A DNA stretch of 64,000 bases from JBBSHE01 sp038253325. GTDB taxonomy: Bacteria > Actinomycetota > Actinomycetes > Propionibacteriales > Nocardioidaceae. Positions 15,986-24,088 of the stretch are shown in pieces. The notes under the pieces were generated by a model. The model was given only the letters and a program-made list of their open reading frames with translations. It was not told the origin of the DNA and ran no database searches. Every line of letters starts with the position of its first letter. Within the stretch, counting starts at the first letter, position 1. The DNA is taken from contig JBBSHE010000011.1 in the NCBI GenBank assembly GCA_038253325.1, positions 1-64,000 of the forward strand, in the 5' to 3' direction. The translations under genes were made by a program, and so were the position numbers.

Positions 15986-16717
15986 ATGTCATCGCCCGAT
16001 TGGCTCGTCCGCCTCTGCGTCGCAGAGGGTGTGCCGTCGGCGCTGGTCGCGGCCCGAGATGCCGTCGATGTTCTGCTGCGTGATCGGGGGTTGCGCCGGT
16101 CGACGCCGCAGCTGACGGCCGAGTCCCTGCTGTGTGGGGCGGTCGCATCAGCCGTACTCGATGGTGCGACCTGTGAGCTCGAGGCGCTGCGGGTGGGCAA
16201 CGCGTCGCCGACGGCTCTCGGTGTCGCGCGGATGACGGCGGAGTCACTCGGTCTCGTACCCACGCTTCGGACCGCACCGCTACAGGTGATCGCCCGGCTC
16301 CACACGCTGGCTGCGGCGGGCGTCGTACCCGGGAATGAGCTGGGAAGGGTTCGCGCCGCTCCCGGAGTCGCAGCTCGCTTGCAGGTGTTGGCGAGGATCC
16401 TGACGTCCTGCACCGACCTGCCGGCAATCGCAGTTGCGGGGATCGCGCACGCCGAGGTTGTGGCCGCACGTCCGTTCACGTCGCTGAACGGCGTCGTCGC
16501 CCGTGCGTTGGAGCGGCTGGTCCTCGTTGCTCGTGGCGTCGACCCGGCGAGCGTTCTCGTACCAGAGGAGGGGCACCGGTTGCTGGAAGCGGACTACCGG
16601 GCCCTTCTGGCGGCGTACGAAGACGATCGCGAGCACGGAGGTCCGGCCTGGCTGCTGCACACCGCCCGGGCCGTCGCGGGCGCCGTCGCGGCAAGCCCAC
16701 TCTCCCGTACCGCATGA
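15986..16717 (+). CDS. Degenerate Fic-fold protein (often labelled oxidoreductase)
   Basis: 243 aa. The actinobacterial family is usually annotated 'oxidoreductase' (SCO3559 type) but shows no NAD motif. Instead the C-terminal half has IAHAEVVAARPFTSLNGVVARALERLVL, which aligns with the Fic core HPFxxGNGRxxR but lacks the catalytic His (Arg here) and the GNGR nucleotide-binding glycines/arginine. AMPylation activity is therefore unlikely; a scaffolding or regulatory role is inferred. Upstream, LTAESLLCGAVASAVLDGATCELEAL resembles the Fic N-terminal inhibitory-helix region. It is next to a HAD phosphatase and a candidate 6S RNA, as in Streptomyces. Confidence 0.65.
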   Translation: MSSPDWLVRLCVAEGVPSALVAARDAVDVLLRDRGLRRSTPQLTAESLLCGAVASAVLDGATCELEALRVGNASPTALGVARMTAESLGLVPTLRTAPLQVIARLHTLAAAGVVPGNELGRVRAAPGVAARLQVLARILTSCTDLPAIAVAGIAHAEVVAARPFTSLNGVVARALERLVLVARGVDPASVLVPEEGHRLLEADYRALLAAYEDDREHGGPAWLLHTARAVAGAVAASPLSRTA

Positions 16718-16754
16718 CGACCCCACGTGGCAGGGCCGCGAGGAGGCCGGACGT

Positions 16755-16923
16755 GCGAGCGGCGCCTGTTGGTCAGGCGCCGCCGCCAGGCACATGAACG
16801 TCGGCTACCAGGCGTGCTGCCGTTGTCACCGTCGCCCCGGGATGTCCCGGATGCGACTGCCCAATTCGGAAGGGTGGATCGCCGCGTGGGTACCGGGTTC
16901 ATGTGCGGGTCTTCGAGTTGTTC
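16755..16923 (-). ncRNA. Candidate 6S-like RNA (structured convergent gap)
   Basis: The 255-bp gap between the Fic-like gene and the HAD gene folds like 6S RNA. A 10-bp perfect closing stem pairs GCACATGAAC (16790-16799) with GTTCATGTGC (16897-16906) and extends through CGG/CCG and TACC/GGTA. Then comes a large asymmetric bubble, and a terminal hairpin (GTCGC 16831-16835 with GCGAC 16853-16857 around CCGGG-ATGT-CCCGG). A perfect 10-bp hairpin (16759-16783) could end it. On the minus strand TTGCGG (16953-16958) and TAGAAA (16930-16935) are 17 nt apart. From memory, the 6S RNA of S. coelicolor (scr3559) and Ms1 of mycobacteria lie beside the same HAD gene. Strand is not certain. Confidence 0.5.
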
Positions 16924-16972
16924 GCTTCCTTTCTACGCCCGCAGGGGATCGGCCGCAACCCCTCGCCGTCGT

Positions 16973-17818
16973 TCATCTTCGGGCGCGAACCGGGTGACGG
17001 GACGCCTGGCTGTGCCTTCGGTGTGCGATCACCACCGCTCCAGCGGCCGCGGCTCCCGCGCCCAGAGCCACCGCGGCGAGCGTCGCCGGCCGGGTCGCCA
17101 GTCGTCGGCTGCGCAGCTCGACCGGTCGGGAGAAGTCGAGCACCGGCCATCCGCGCGTGACCGCGATCCTGCGTAGCGCCTTGTCGGGGTTGACGGCGTG
17201 CGGCAGGCCGACGGCTTCGAGCATCGGCAGGTCGGTGATCGAGTCGCTGTACGCGTACGACTCGTCCAGGTCGTAACCGAACCGCTCGGCGAGCCGGACG
17301 ATGGCCATCGCCTTGTTCGCCCCGTACGCGTAGAACTCGATCTCGCCGGTGTACCGACCACCCTCCTGCACCATCGACGTGGCGATCACGTGGTCGGCGC
17401 CGAGGAGCTCACCGATGGGTTCGACCACCTCCGCACCCGACGACGACACGACGACGACATCGCGCCCGGCGGCATGGTGCTCCTCGATCAGGCGTACCCC
17501 CTCGGCGTACACCAGGGGGTCGACGATGTTATGGAGGGTCTCGGCGACGATGCCCTTGACCGTTTCCACGTCCCAGCCCGCTGCGAGGTTGGACAGGTAC
17601 GCGCGCATCCGCTCCATCTGGTCGTGGTCGGCGCCCCCGAGCAGGTACATGAACTGGGAATAGCCGCTTCGCAGCACCGAACGGCGGTTGATCAGACCGC
17701 CCTCGTAGAACGGCCGGCTGAACGCAAACGTGCTCGACGTCGCGATGATCGTCTTGTCCAGGTCAAAGAACGCGGCTGGACGCCTCGTCGTCGGCGCGGT
17801 GATGTCGTTTCCTTCCAC
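16973..17818 (-). CDS. HAD-IB family phosphatase with C-terminal membrane anchor
   Basis: 281 aa. HAD motif I FFDLDKT (Asp19, Asp21), motif II VVVVSSSGAEV, Lys in GANKAMAIVRLAERFG, motif III YSDSITDLPML. This is the SerB/CicA-like HAD-IB group that includes Rv3661 and the Streptomyces morphological-differentiation-type homologue. A C-terminal hydrophobic Ala/Gly-rich segment (TLAAVALGAGAAAAGAVVIA) followed by Arg/His suggests membrane attachment. Substrate unknown; phosphoserine or lysophosphatidate are possible. GTG 17818 is the only plausible start. Divergent from ssd. Confidence 0.88.
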   Translation of the reverse strand: MEGNDITAPTTRRPAAFFDLDKTIIATSSTFAFSRPFYEGGLINRRSVLRSGYSQFMYLLGGADHDQMERMRAYLSNLAAGWDVETVKGIVAETLHNIVDPLVYAEGVRLIEEHHAAGRDVVVVSSSGAEVVEPIGELLGADHVIATSMVQEGGRYTGEIEFYAYGANKAMAIVRLAERFGYDLDESYAYSDSITDLPMLEAVGLPHAVNPDKALRRIAVTRGWPVLDFSRPVELRSRRLATRPATLAAVALGAGAAAAGAVVIAHRRHSQASRHPVRARR

Positions 17819-17907
17819 AGTGTCCGGCGGCGGTGGGTCCGGATGCGCACGAAGCGAGCATGGAAGGATCGGAGGTCCGGCCCCCTGCGACGCAGATTGT
17901 TGAATGG

Positions 17908-17913
17908 TATATT
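17908..17913 (+). promoter_or_regulatory. Strong extended -10 promoter
   Basis: TGG-TATATT in an AT-rich patch unusual for this genome. No good -35 is seen 17 nt upstream; the TGn extension may replace it. It precedes the structured transcript 17919-18030. Confidence 0.5.
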
Positions 17914-17918
17914 AGGCG

Positions 17919-18030
17919 GTGCTGCGGCTTCCCCCCGCCGCAGCCACCGAGTCGGAGCCGTCCCCCATCGGTTCCGGCCACAAGGAAGCGGCCCTGGCGC
18001 GTTCACCGCGCAGGGCCGCTCCTCTTTTCT
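17919..18030 (+). ncRNA. Candidate small RNA with own promoter and terminator
   Basis: About 112 nt between the HAD gene and ssd, not coding. It begins just after the TATATT promoter with a hairpin (GGTG-CTGCGGC, 17918-17928, pairing with GCCGCAG-CACC, 17937-17948) and ends in a 14-bp terminator. It could be an independent small RNA or a terminated leader controlling ssd/tad transcription, since ssd starts 163 nt further on. No RNA family recognised. Confidence 0.45.
17987..18030 (+). terminator. Intrinsic terminator upstream of ssd
   Basis: AGCGGCCCTG (17987-17996) pairs with CAGGGCCGCT (18011-18020), with an inner CGCG/CGCG extension and a 5-nt loop, followed by CCTCTTTTCT. This is the most convincing Rho-independent terminator in the window. 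Confidence 0.75.
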
Positions 18031-18192
18031 CATCCGTCGACGCTCGTCGCCGGTCCGCGCGTCGGCCTCGGTCGCATCGATGGCCCTTGACCCTCCGTGC
18101 TCGCCTCCGTCACCCCCCGTCCACAGATCTGCAGGTGGCGAGCCTTCTCCACAGCTCGTCCGGGGGGGTCCCGGCGAGCCGGTGGTGAGTCG

Positions 18193-19281
18193 ATGCTCAC
18201 CTACATGGAGTTCTCCCAACCGGTGCCGCCGCTCGTGGCGACCGCTGACGAAGTTCTGCTCGACGACGTTCTGCGGCTGTGCGCCGGAGCGGCGGTGACA
18301 CCCGACGTTGCCGCGGATCTGACGGACACCCGGCGGCTGTGGCGCTCCGCCGGACTGGTCATCGTCGGCCAGGACCTCGCCGAGATGTTGGCGGCCGTCG
18401 ACGTGCCTCGACGAGACGGCGTCATCGTGGTGACGCGCCGGTCCGACGACGCCTCTGTATGGCAGACGGCCGTACGGGTGCGGGCCGAGCAGGTCGTCGT
18501 CCTTCCAGCCGACGAGCGCCGGCTGGCCGAGCGGATCGCGGACACGGTTGACGCGACCTCGGGTCGTGCGGTCACGATCGCCGTGATCGGTGGTCGTGGC
18601 GGAGCAGGCAGCTCGCTGCTGGCGGCTGCGTTGGCTGTTTCTGCCGGACGGTCGGGCCGTCGCACCTTGCTGGTCGACGCCGACCCGCTCGGCGGCGGCA
18701 TTGACCTCGCGGTCGGCGGGGAGGATGCGCAAGGTCTGCGCTGGCCCGACCTCGCCGGCACGACCGGTCGGGTGAGCGCGGCCGCGCTGCGGTCCGCGCT
18801 CCCGGAGGTGAGTGGAATCGCGGTCCTTTCCTGGGACCGCGGTGACCGACTCGAGATACCGCCCGAGTGCATGCGAACCGTGCTCGCCGCCGGCCAGCGT
18901 GGATGCGACCTTGTCGTGGTGGACCTGCCGCGGCGGATCGACGGCGCGGCCGCGGAAGCCGTCGCGGGGGCGGGCCTGACGGCGCTGGTCGTACCCGCCG
19001 AGGTACGCGCGGTCGCCTCCGCCGGCCGGGTCCGCGAGCAGCTTCGCAGGCTCAGCGGCGACGTGCGCCTGGTGCCGCGTCTGCCTGGACCGTCCGGGAT
19101 CACCAGCCGCTGGATGTCCGACACGCTCGACCTCGCGGTCCTGTGCGAGGTTCGCACCGACCACCGCACGGCACGAGACGTCGAGGAGGGGTTCGGACCG
19201 GTCCGGCGGTCGAGAGGGTCGTTGCTGCGCGGATGTGAGGAGATTCTCGCCGCGGTCTTCGGCGAGCAGTCGGCGGCATGA
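18193..19281 (+). CDS. ssd: Septum-site-determining-like protein Ssd / TadZ-CpaE-like ATPase
   Basis: 362 aa. MinD/ParA-like ATPase domain: deviant Walker A GGRGGAGSS (about residues 131-140; the usual GKGG(V/I)GKTT lysines are absent), LLVDADPLGGGIDLAVG, and CDLVVVDLPRR as Walker B. The N-terminal about 120 residues form a receiver-like domain, as in CpaE/TadZ. Loss of both P-loop lysines is typical of TadZ-like localisers that bind but may not hydrolyse ATP. In M. tuberculosis the orthologue (Rv3660c) affects septation. Here it heads the tad operon with ATGA overlap to tadA, so pole or membrane placement of the Tad apparatus is the more direct reading. Confidence 0.88.
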   Translation: MLTYMEFSQPVPPLVATADEVLLDDVLRLCAGAAVTPDVAADLTDTRRLWRSAGLVIVGQDLAEMLAAVDVPRRDGVIVVTRRSDDASVWQTAVRVRAEQVVVLPADERRLAERIADTVDATSGRAVTIAVIGGRGGAGSSLLAAALAVSAGRSGRRTLLVDADPLGGGIDLAVGGEDAQGLRWPDLAGTTGRVSAAALRSALPEVSGIAVLSWDRGDRLEIPPECMRTVLAAGQRGCDLVVVDLPRRIDGAAAEAVAGAGLTALVVPAEVRAVASAGRVREQLRRLSGDVRLVPRLPGPSGITSRWMSDTLDLAVLCEVRTDHRTARDVEEGFGPVRRSRGSLLRGCEEILAAVFGEQSAA

Positions 19282-20441
19282 CATCCGTCGACCCGATCAC
19301 GATCGAGGCGGTCCGCACGCGGCTGGCGGAGCGCGGCGCCGATCCGAGCCCGGCGGGCGTGGCCGAGATCTTGCGGGCGGATGGTCAGCTCCTCGGTGAT
19401 GCGTCCGTCCTCGCGGTCGTCGACGCGCTTCGGAGCGACACGTTGGGTGCCGGACCGCTCGAACCCCTGCTACGGACGCCGGACGTGACCGATGTCCTCG
19501 TCAACGGGCCCCGACGGGTCTATGTCGACCGCGGCAGCGGGATCGAGCTGACGTCGACGACGTTTCCCGACGACGCGTCGGTACGTCGGCTCGCCCAACG
19601 GCTCGCATCGGTGGCCGGTCGGCGCCTCGACGACGCTGCGCCCTTCGTCGACGTCCGCCTTCCCGACGGCACCCGATTCCATGCCGCACTCGCCCCGTTG
19701 GCCCGCCCCGGGACCTGCCTGTCGCTGCGCGTGCCCGCGCGGCGGGTGTTCACGCTGGCCGAACTCATCGATCGTGGGACCGTCAGTTCAGCGGGAGCAG
19801 AAATTCTCGATGCCGTTGTCGCCCGACGGCTTGCGTTCCTCGTCTCCGGCGGAACCGGCACGGGAAAGACGACACTGCTGGCGACCCTGTTGAGTCGTGT
19901 CGAGCCCGACCGCCGCCTGGTGATCGTGGAGGACTCCCATGAGCTCAGAGCGCAGCATCCGCACGTGGTGTCGTTGGAGGGACGGCAGACCAACGTCGAG
20001 GGAGTGGGTGAGATCACGTTGCGCGAGCTCGTCCGCCAAGCTCTGCGGATGCGACCGGACCGGCTGATCGTCGGGGAGGTCCGGGGCGCGGAGGTCGTCG
20101 ACCTGCTGGCCGCTCTCAACACCGGCCACGAGGGTGGATGCGGAACCATCCACGCGAACAGTGCTGCCGACGTCCCGGCTCGGCTGGAGGCGCTCGGCGT
20201 CGCCGCTGGCCTGCCGCGAGAGGCAGTCCATGCCCAGGTGGCGGCGGCCCTCGACGCGGTTGTCCACCTGCGCCGCCGTTCCGACGGTAGCCGCGTCGTC
20301 ACGGACGTCTCCGTGTTCCAACGCGATCCGCACGGACTGGTGTCCGCGGAGGCGGCCGTCGAGTTCGATCCCCGCGGTGAGCCACGACCTGGCCCCGGAG
20401 CCACCCGGCTCGAACGTCTGCTGTCCGGTGCACGGACATGA
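19278..20441 (+). CDS. tadA: Tad secretion ATPase TadA/CpaF
   Basis: 387 aa. Type II/IV secretion hexameric ATPase that powers pilus assembly. GAGPLEPLL and DVLVNGPRRVYVDRGSG in the N-terminal domain, Walker A VSGGTGTGKTTLL (about residues 189-201), Asp box VIVEDSHEL, Walker B RMRPDRLIVGEVRGAE, His box TGHEGGCGTIHANS. All elements for ATP hydrolysis are present. ATGA overlaps at both ends (ssd and tadB). Confidence 0.95.
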   Translation: MTSVDPITIEAVRTRLAERGADPSPAGVAEILRADGQLLGDASVLAVVDALRSDTLGAGPLEPLLRTPDVTDVLVNGPRRVYVDRGSGIELTSTTFPDDASVRRLAQRLASVAGRRLDDAAPFVDVRLPDGTRFHAALAPLARPGTCLSLRVPARRVFTLAELIDRGTVSSAGAEILDAVVARRLAFLVSGGTGTGKTTLLATLLSRVEPDRRLVIVEDSHELRAQHPHVVSLEGRQTNVEGVGEITLRELVRQALRMRPDRLIVGEVRGAEVVDLLAALNTGHEGGCGTIHANSAADVPARLEALGVAAGLPREAVHAQVAAALDAVVHLRRRSDGSRVVTDVSVFQRDPHGLVSAEAAVEFDPRGEPRPGPGATRLERLLSGART

Positions 20442-21235
20442 CGGCGCCCGGTCTCGCTGCGGTCCTGCTCGCCAGTGCGATGGCCGTGCTAGTGCGCGTC
20501 GACGGAGCTTCGCTGCTCGCGTCGCGGCTCAGGCGTCCGGCCCGTACGCGACAACTCCGGATCCCGGCTCGGGTCGCCGGGGTGCTCGGCTGCCTCATGT
20601 TCCTGAGCACCCGGCTGGGGAGCAGGCTACTGCTCGTCGCGATCGTCGGAGTCGTGGCCGCTGTGCTTGGCGGTCGGCTGTGGCGGTCGGCCCGGTTTCG
20701 TAAGGAGGCGGTCACCAGGAGGCGCGCCGTCGTGGAGCTCTGCGATGCGCTCGCTGCCGAGCTGCGCGCCGGGATGCCACCGGAAACGGCGCTACGGCAC
20801 AGCGTCGGAGGCTTGCCGGAGCTCGACGCGACCGTCGCGGCCGCCCGGCTCGGCGGCGACGTCCCGTCGGCGCTCCGTACTGCCGCGACGATGCCGGGGG
20901 CGGAGGGGCTTCGAGCGATCGCCGCCGGTTGGCAGATCGCGGCCCGGACCGGTGGCAGCTTGGCGACGGTGCTCGAACGCATCGGTGCCGGAATCCGGGA
21001 TGACGATGCGGCGCGACAGGAGGTCGAGGCATCGTTGGGTCCGCCGAGGCTGACCTCGAAGCTGCTCGCGGTGCTTCCGATCGGCGGACTCGCATTGGGC
21101 TCCTCGATGGGTGCTGACCCGATCGGTGTCCTGCTCGGGACGACTCCAGGACTCGTCTGCGGCACGCTCGGCGTGACGCTCGCACTGCTGGGTCTGCTGT
21201 GGGTCGACCGCCTGGCGAACGCGGTCGAACGGTGA
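20438..21235 (+). CDS. tadB: Tad inner-membrane platform protein TadB
   Basis: 265 aa. Type II secretion F domain protein: two N-terminal helices (VLLASAMAVLV; LLLVAIVGVVAAVLGG), cytoplasmic helical domain (AVVELCDALAAELRAGMPPETALRHSVG, AIAAGWQIAARTGGSLATVLERI), and two C-terminal helices. Forms the membrane platform driven by TadA. Directly after tadA and before tadC. Confidence 0.88.
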   Translation: MTAPGLAAVLLASAMAVLVRVDGASLLASRLRRPARTRQLRIPARVAGVLGCLMFLSTRLGSRLLLVAIVGVVAAVLGGRLWRSARFRKEAVTRRRAVVELCDALAAELRAGMPPETALRHSVGGLPELDATVAAARLGGDVPSALRTAATMPGAEGLRAIAAGWQIAARTGGSLATVLERIGAGIRDDDAARQEVEASLGPPRLTSKLLAVLPIGGLALGSSMGADPIGVLLGTTPGLVCGTLGVTLALLGLLWVDRLANAVER

Positions 21236-21239
21236 TCCG

Positions 21240-21980
21240 ATGGTGACCGCAACTCTGCTCACCTTTGCCGCCTGCTGGTTGTTCGCGTCGAGTGGAATGT
21301 CGGGACGCGCCTCACGGGTCTTCGCCGTCCGGGGGGACACCGCCTCCGTACCAACCGCCGAGCCGACGCGGGGCCGGGTCGCCCGGGCCGGACCGCGGAC
21401 CGTGCTGTGCGTGTCGAGCGGAGCGGCTGTCGGCCTCGTCCTGGTCGGCCCGCTGGCGACGCCGTTGGGGGGACTTGCCGGTGCAGTCGCCTCGTACTAC
21501 ATCGGCCGGCTCGAACCGGCTGCCGTACGGCGAGAACGCGAGCAGGTGGAGGCTGACCTTCCGCTGGCCGTCGACCTGCTGGCCTCCTGCACCGCAGCCG
21601 GGCGGTCGGTTGACCATTCTCTGCTCCTGGTCGCAGACGCCGTCGGTGGCCCGCTGGCTCGGCACTTCAGATTGGTCGCTCAACGGCTCGCACTGGGCGG
21701 TGACAGCGCCGTGCAGTGGCGGCAGCTCGCCGGTCGACCGGAGTTCCGACAGCTCGGCAAGGCGATGGCCCGGTCCGCGGAGTCAGGGGCGCCGGTGTCC
21801 GACGTGTTGCATCGTCTGGGCGACGACCGCCGGCGGGAGCGTCGGTGGCGGAACGAACAGCGAGCGCGCGCTGTGGGCGTACAGGCGGCGGGTCCGCTGG
21901 CCGCCTGCTTCCTGCCCGCCTTCATGTTGGTCGGCGTCGTGCCGACGATCGCCGGCGCCATCCGGCACCTCGGGTTGTGA
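21240..21980 (+). CDS. tadC: Tad inner-membrane platform protein TadC
   Basis: 246 aa. Second T2SSF-domain platform protein: VEADLPLAVDLLASCTAAGRSVDHSLLLVADAVGG and FRQLGKAMARSAESGAPVSDVLHRLGDD are the F-domain helical signature, with terminal membrane helices. Starts 4 nt after tadB. Counterpart of Rv3657c. Confidence 0.88.
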   Translation: MVTATLLTFAACWLFASSGMSGRASRVFAVRGDTASVPTAEPTRGRVARAGPRTVLCVSSGAAVGLVLVGPLATPLGGLAGAVASYYIGRLEPAAVRREREQVEADLPLAVDLLASCTAAGRSVDHSLLLVADAVGGPLARHFRLVAQRLALGGDSAVQWRQLAGRPEFRQLGKAMARSAESGAPVSDVLHRLGDDRRRERRWRNEQRARAVGVQAAGPLAACFLPAFMLVGVVPTIAGAIRHLGL

Positions 21981-22108
21981 GCCCCGTCCCCAGGCCGCGT
22001 CAGGTGATATCCCCAGTTGCCACCGGGCGGAGGCAAACGACGTCGCCAGCGACGACGTTTCCCGACATCGACCTCACCCGAGGTCCATCTACCAAGGAGG
22101 AATCGACG

Positions 22109-22297
22109 ATGTCGGACCTGATCAAACAGCGACTCGCGCGACGCGGAGAGTCTGGGATGACGACGGCGGAGTACGCCGTCGGGACGGTGTCGGCGTGCGG
22201 GTTCGCTGGGCTGCTGTTCAAGCTCCTCACGGGCAGCTTCGGGCAGGAGATCCTGCACTCGATCTTCGACAAGGTGCTCAGCCTGTTGCCGTTCTGA
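22109..22297 (+). CDS. DUF4244 Flp-like pilin
   Basis: 62 aa. RRGESGMTTAEYAVGTVSACGFAGLLFKLL is a class-III pilin-like signature: Gly before a T/E-bearing hydrophobic helix (GMTTAEYAVG), where a prepilin peptidase would cut. Counterpart of Rv3656c. A perfect AAGGAGG site 8 nt upstream indicates strong translation, expected for the major pilin. The gap after tadC is 128 nt, so it may have its own promoter or processing site. Confidence 0.85.
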   Translation: MSDLIKQRLARRGESGMTTAEYAVGTVSACGFAGLLFKLLTGSFGQEILHSIFDKVLSLLPF

Positions 22298-22362
22298 CCG
22301 GAGCTCCGGTGGTGGGCGTCGCGTTCGGGCGGCGGCCACCACCGGGCAGGAGAGGAGGCGTC

Positions 22363-22536
22363 ATGGGCAACATGCGGAGTCAACATGGCCAGGTCACGCC
22401 GGAGTACGCGGCCGGAGCTCTCGCGGCCGTCGGGTTCGCGGTGTTGTTGTGGTTGATGGCCGGCGGGACCATCGGCGTGCTGCTTCGCGACAGCCTCGGT
22501 CAGATCCGCGACTGGTTCTCCCGGGGGTTCCGGTGA
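22363..22536 (+). CDS. Second small pilin-like protein
   Basis: 57 aa. GQVTPEYAAGALAAVGFAVLLWLMAGG repeats the plan of the preceding DUF4244 pilin (T-x-E-Y-A-x-G then hydrophobic helix), but with low identity. AGGAGG lies upstream. Its TGA overlaps the GTG of the TadE gene. Either a minor pilin or a duplicated and diverged major pilin; not a named family that I can assign. Confidence 0.65.
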   Translation: MGNMRSQHGQVTPEYAAGALAAVGFAVLLWLMAGGTIGVLLRDSLGQIRDWFSRGFR

Positions 22537-22907
22537 CCGCACGCCGGCGTCGCGGCGGCGGCGGATACGTCACTGCCGAATCGGCCCTGGTCATGCCCGT
22601 CGTCGCGTTCTTCGCGCTCGCGATGGTCTGGATGATCACGCTCGGCGTGAGCGAGGTCCGGGCAGTGGACGCGGCCCGAGACACCGCGCGCTCACTGGCG
22701 CGAGGCGACGGCCTCGATCGCGCCGTTCAGGCCGGCCGGCTCAGCGCACCGGATGGCTCACAGATCGAGGTCAGCCGGTCCGGCGAGTTCGCCGACGTCA
22801 CCGTCACCGTCCGGGTGCGGACGCCAGGATGGTTGCTGATCCCGTTTCCTCCGGTCACGTTGCGGGCGACCGCGGTTGCACCGATGGAGGGAGCCGACGA
22901 TGGGTGA
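22533..22907 (+). CDS. tadE: TadE-like pseudopilin
   Basis: 124 aa, GTG start overlapping the upstream stop. GGYVTAESALVMPVVAFFALAMVWMI is the TadE N-terminal motif (G-x-x-x-x-E-x-A-hydrophobic). The remainder is a short extracytoplasmic domain. TadE-like pseudopilins are processed by the same peptidase as the pilin and help assemble the pilus. Counterpart of Rv3655c. Confidence 0.82.
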   Translation: MTARRRRGGGGYVTAESALVMPVVAFFALAMVWMITLGVSEVRAVDAARDTARSLARGDGLDRAVQAGRLSAPDGSQIEVSRSGEFADVTVTVRVRTPGWLLIPFPPVTLRATAVAPMEGADDG

Positions 22908-23259
22908 ACGACCCACCCAGCGGCGGAGCGAGCAGGGGGTCGCCACCATCTGGGGACTCGGATGGGTCGTGGTGTGTGCCTTCGTCGGAGGCGCCATCGT
23001 CACTGCTGCGTTCGCCCTGGCCCGACAGCACGACGTCGACTCTGCAGCGGACCTGGCGGCGATTGCGGGTGCGGCGGCGATCCAGCACGGCCATGACGCG
23101 TGTGATGCGGCGGCTGACTTGTCGATGCGTCGAGACGTTGCGCTGCGTCGCTGCGACGTCGAGGGCGAGACGGTTGTCGTCGAGGTGAGCGCGGATCTCG
23201 ACCTTCCGCTCGGTCTACATGCGCGGATCGGTTCGACCGCACGCGCCGGACCAGCTTGA
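22900..23259 (+). CDS. TadE/TadG-like membrane protein (Rv3654c-type)
   Basis: 119 aa. RRSEQGVATIWGLGWVVVCAFVGGAIVTAAFALARQHDVDSAADLAAIAGAAA is the Rv3654c/TadG-like pattern: a single N-terminal helix with an S-AADLAA-AGA stretch. Overlaps the TadE gene by 8 nt; last gene of the tad operon. No prepilin peptidase gene is in this window. Confidence 0.78.
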   Translation: MGERPTQRRSEQGVATIWGLGWVVVCAFVGGAIVTAAFALARQHDVDSAADLAAIAGAAAIQHGHDACDAAADLSMRRDVALRRCDVEGETVVVEVSADLDLPLGLHARIGSTARAGPA

Positions 23260-23280
23260 GGACAAGGTCGTCGGACCGCA

Positions 23281-23916
23281 TCAACCGGTTCGGATTCGCC
23301 GCGCACCCAGCGTCATCCCGACGATGGAGATGAAGTAGCCGACGACGGCGAGCCATGCACCGATCTCCGGTGCCGAGGGCCCGCGGAACACGCGCACCAC
23401 GGTGAGAGTGTGGAGCACCGCGGCGACGCCCGCGATCACGGTGCCGACGACCCGTTGCATGTTGTTGCCGAAAGCCGAACGTGGCACCGGAACTCCGGAC
23501 AGCACCGCCCAAACGGCCGTGACGCCGCACAGCACGAACGCCAGGTAGCCGATGTAGGCGCGGGCGAGTTTGTCGGCGGTGTCGCCGCCGCTCCCGCTTG
23601 CCCTTCTGACGTTGCTGCTGAGGTCGAGGAACGTCCCTTGGCCAACGTCAGCCCACTTGAAGGCAAAGAGGTTGAGCGCTACCAGGACCAATCCCAGTGC
23701 ACTGACAGCGAGCCCCGCCCCGACGCCGAACCGGTCCGGCCGGCTATCCCAGCTGGATCGGGATTGCCCGGCTTGATCACTGCCCGGTCCCTGGTAGCCG
23801 GGTCCCTGGTGGCCGGCGTATCCCACCGTTGCTTGCGGGGATCCCGAAGATCTGGTCGGACGCCATGGCGGCCGTCGATGCGACTCTGGCCGGTCCTGCC
23901 GCACCCGCACTCGCAC
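23281..23916 (-). CDS. Four-helix membrane protein, unknown function
   Basis: 211 aa from GTG 23916; GTG 23826 (181 aa) is an alternative because the first 30 residues are Arg/Pro-rich and unlike the rest. Residues 45-65 are Gly/Pro/Gln-rich (GYAGHQGPGYQGPGSDQAG). Four hydrophobic helices follow: VGAGLAVSALGLVLVALNLFAF, YIGYLAFVLCGVTAVWAVLSGV, VVGTVIAGVAAVLHTLTVVRVF, and the GAWLAVVGYFISIVGMTLGARR end. The second and last resemble small actinobacterial DUF-type membrane proteins that follow a Gly/Pro-rich cytosolic segment. I do not recognise the family. It converges with the tad operon. Confidence 0.65.
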   Translation of the reverse strand: MRVRVRQDRPESHRRPPWRPTRSSGSPQATVGYAGHQGPGYQGPGSDQAGQSRSSWDSRPDRFGVGAGLAVSALGLVLVALNLFAFKWADVGQGTFLDLSSNVRRASGSGGDTADKLARAYIGYLAFVLCGVTAVWAVLSGVPVPRSAFGNNMQRVVGTVIAGVAAVLHTLTVVRVFRGPSAPEIGAWLAVVGYFISIVGMTLGARRIRTG

Positions 23917-24088
23917 CGAGCCTTCGCAGCTCGCGCTCGTAGAACGAACGCAGCGGCCCCAGCTTCTGGGCGGTCAACGGGGGGCCGTCGATCCAGGCTG
24001 GGCCACTGCGGCTCCTCCGACGGGTCGTACGAAGCGAACGCTCTCACGTCTTGGCAGACGCTGGCTACCACCCGCGGGCCGGCGTGCG

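Noticed and set aside
23679..24071. 130-codon minus-strand frame and a 66-codon frame starting with TTG 23977
   Set aside because: Cys/Arg-rich or low-support sequence without homology features, overlapping the better supported membrane protein gene; left unannotated.
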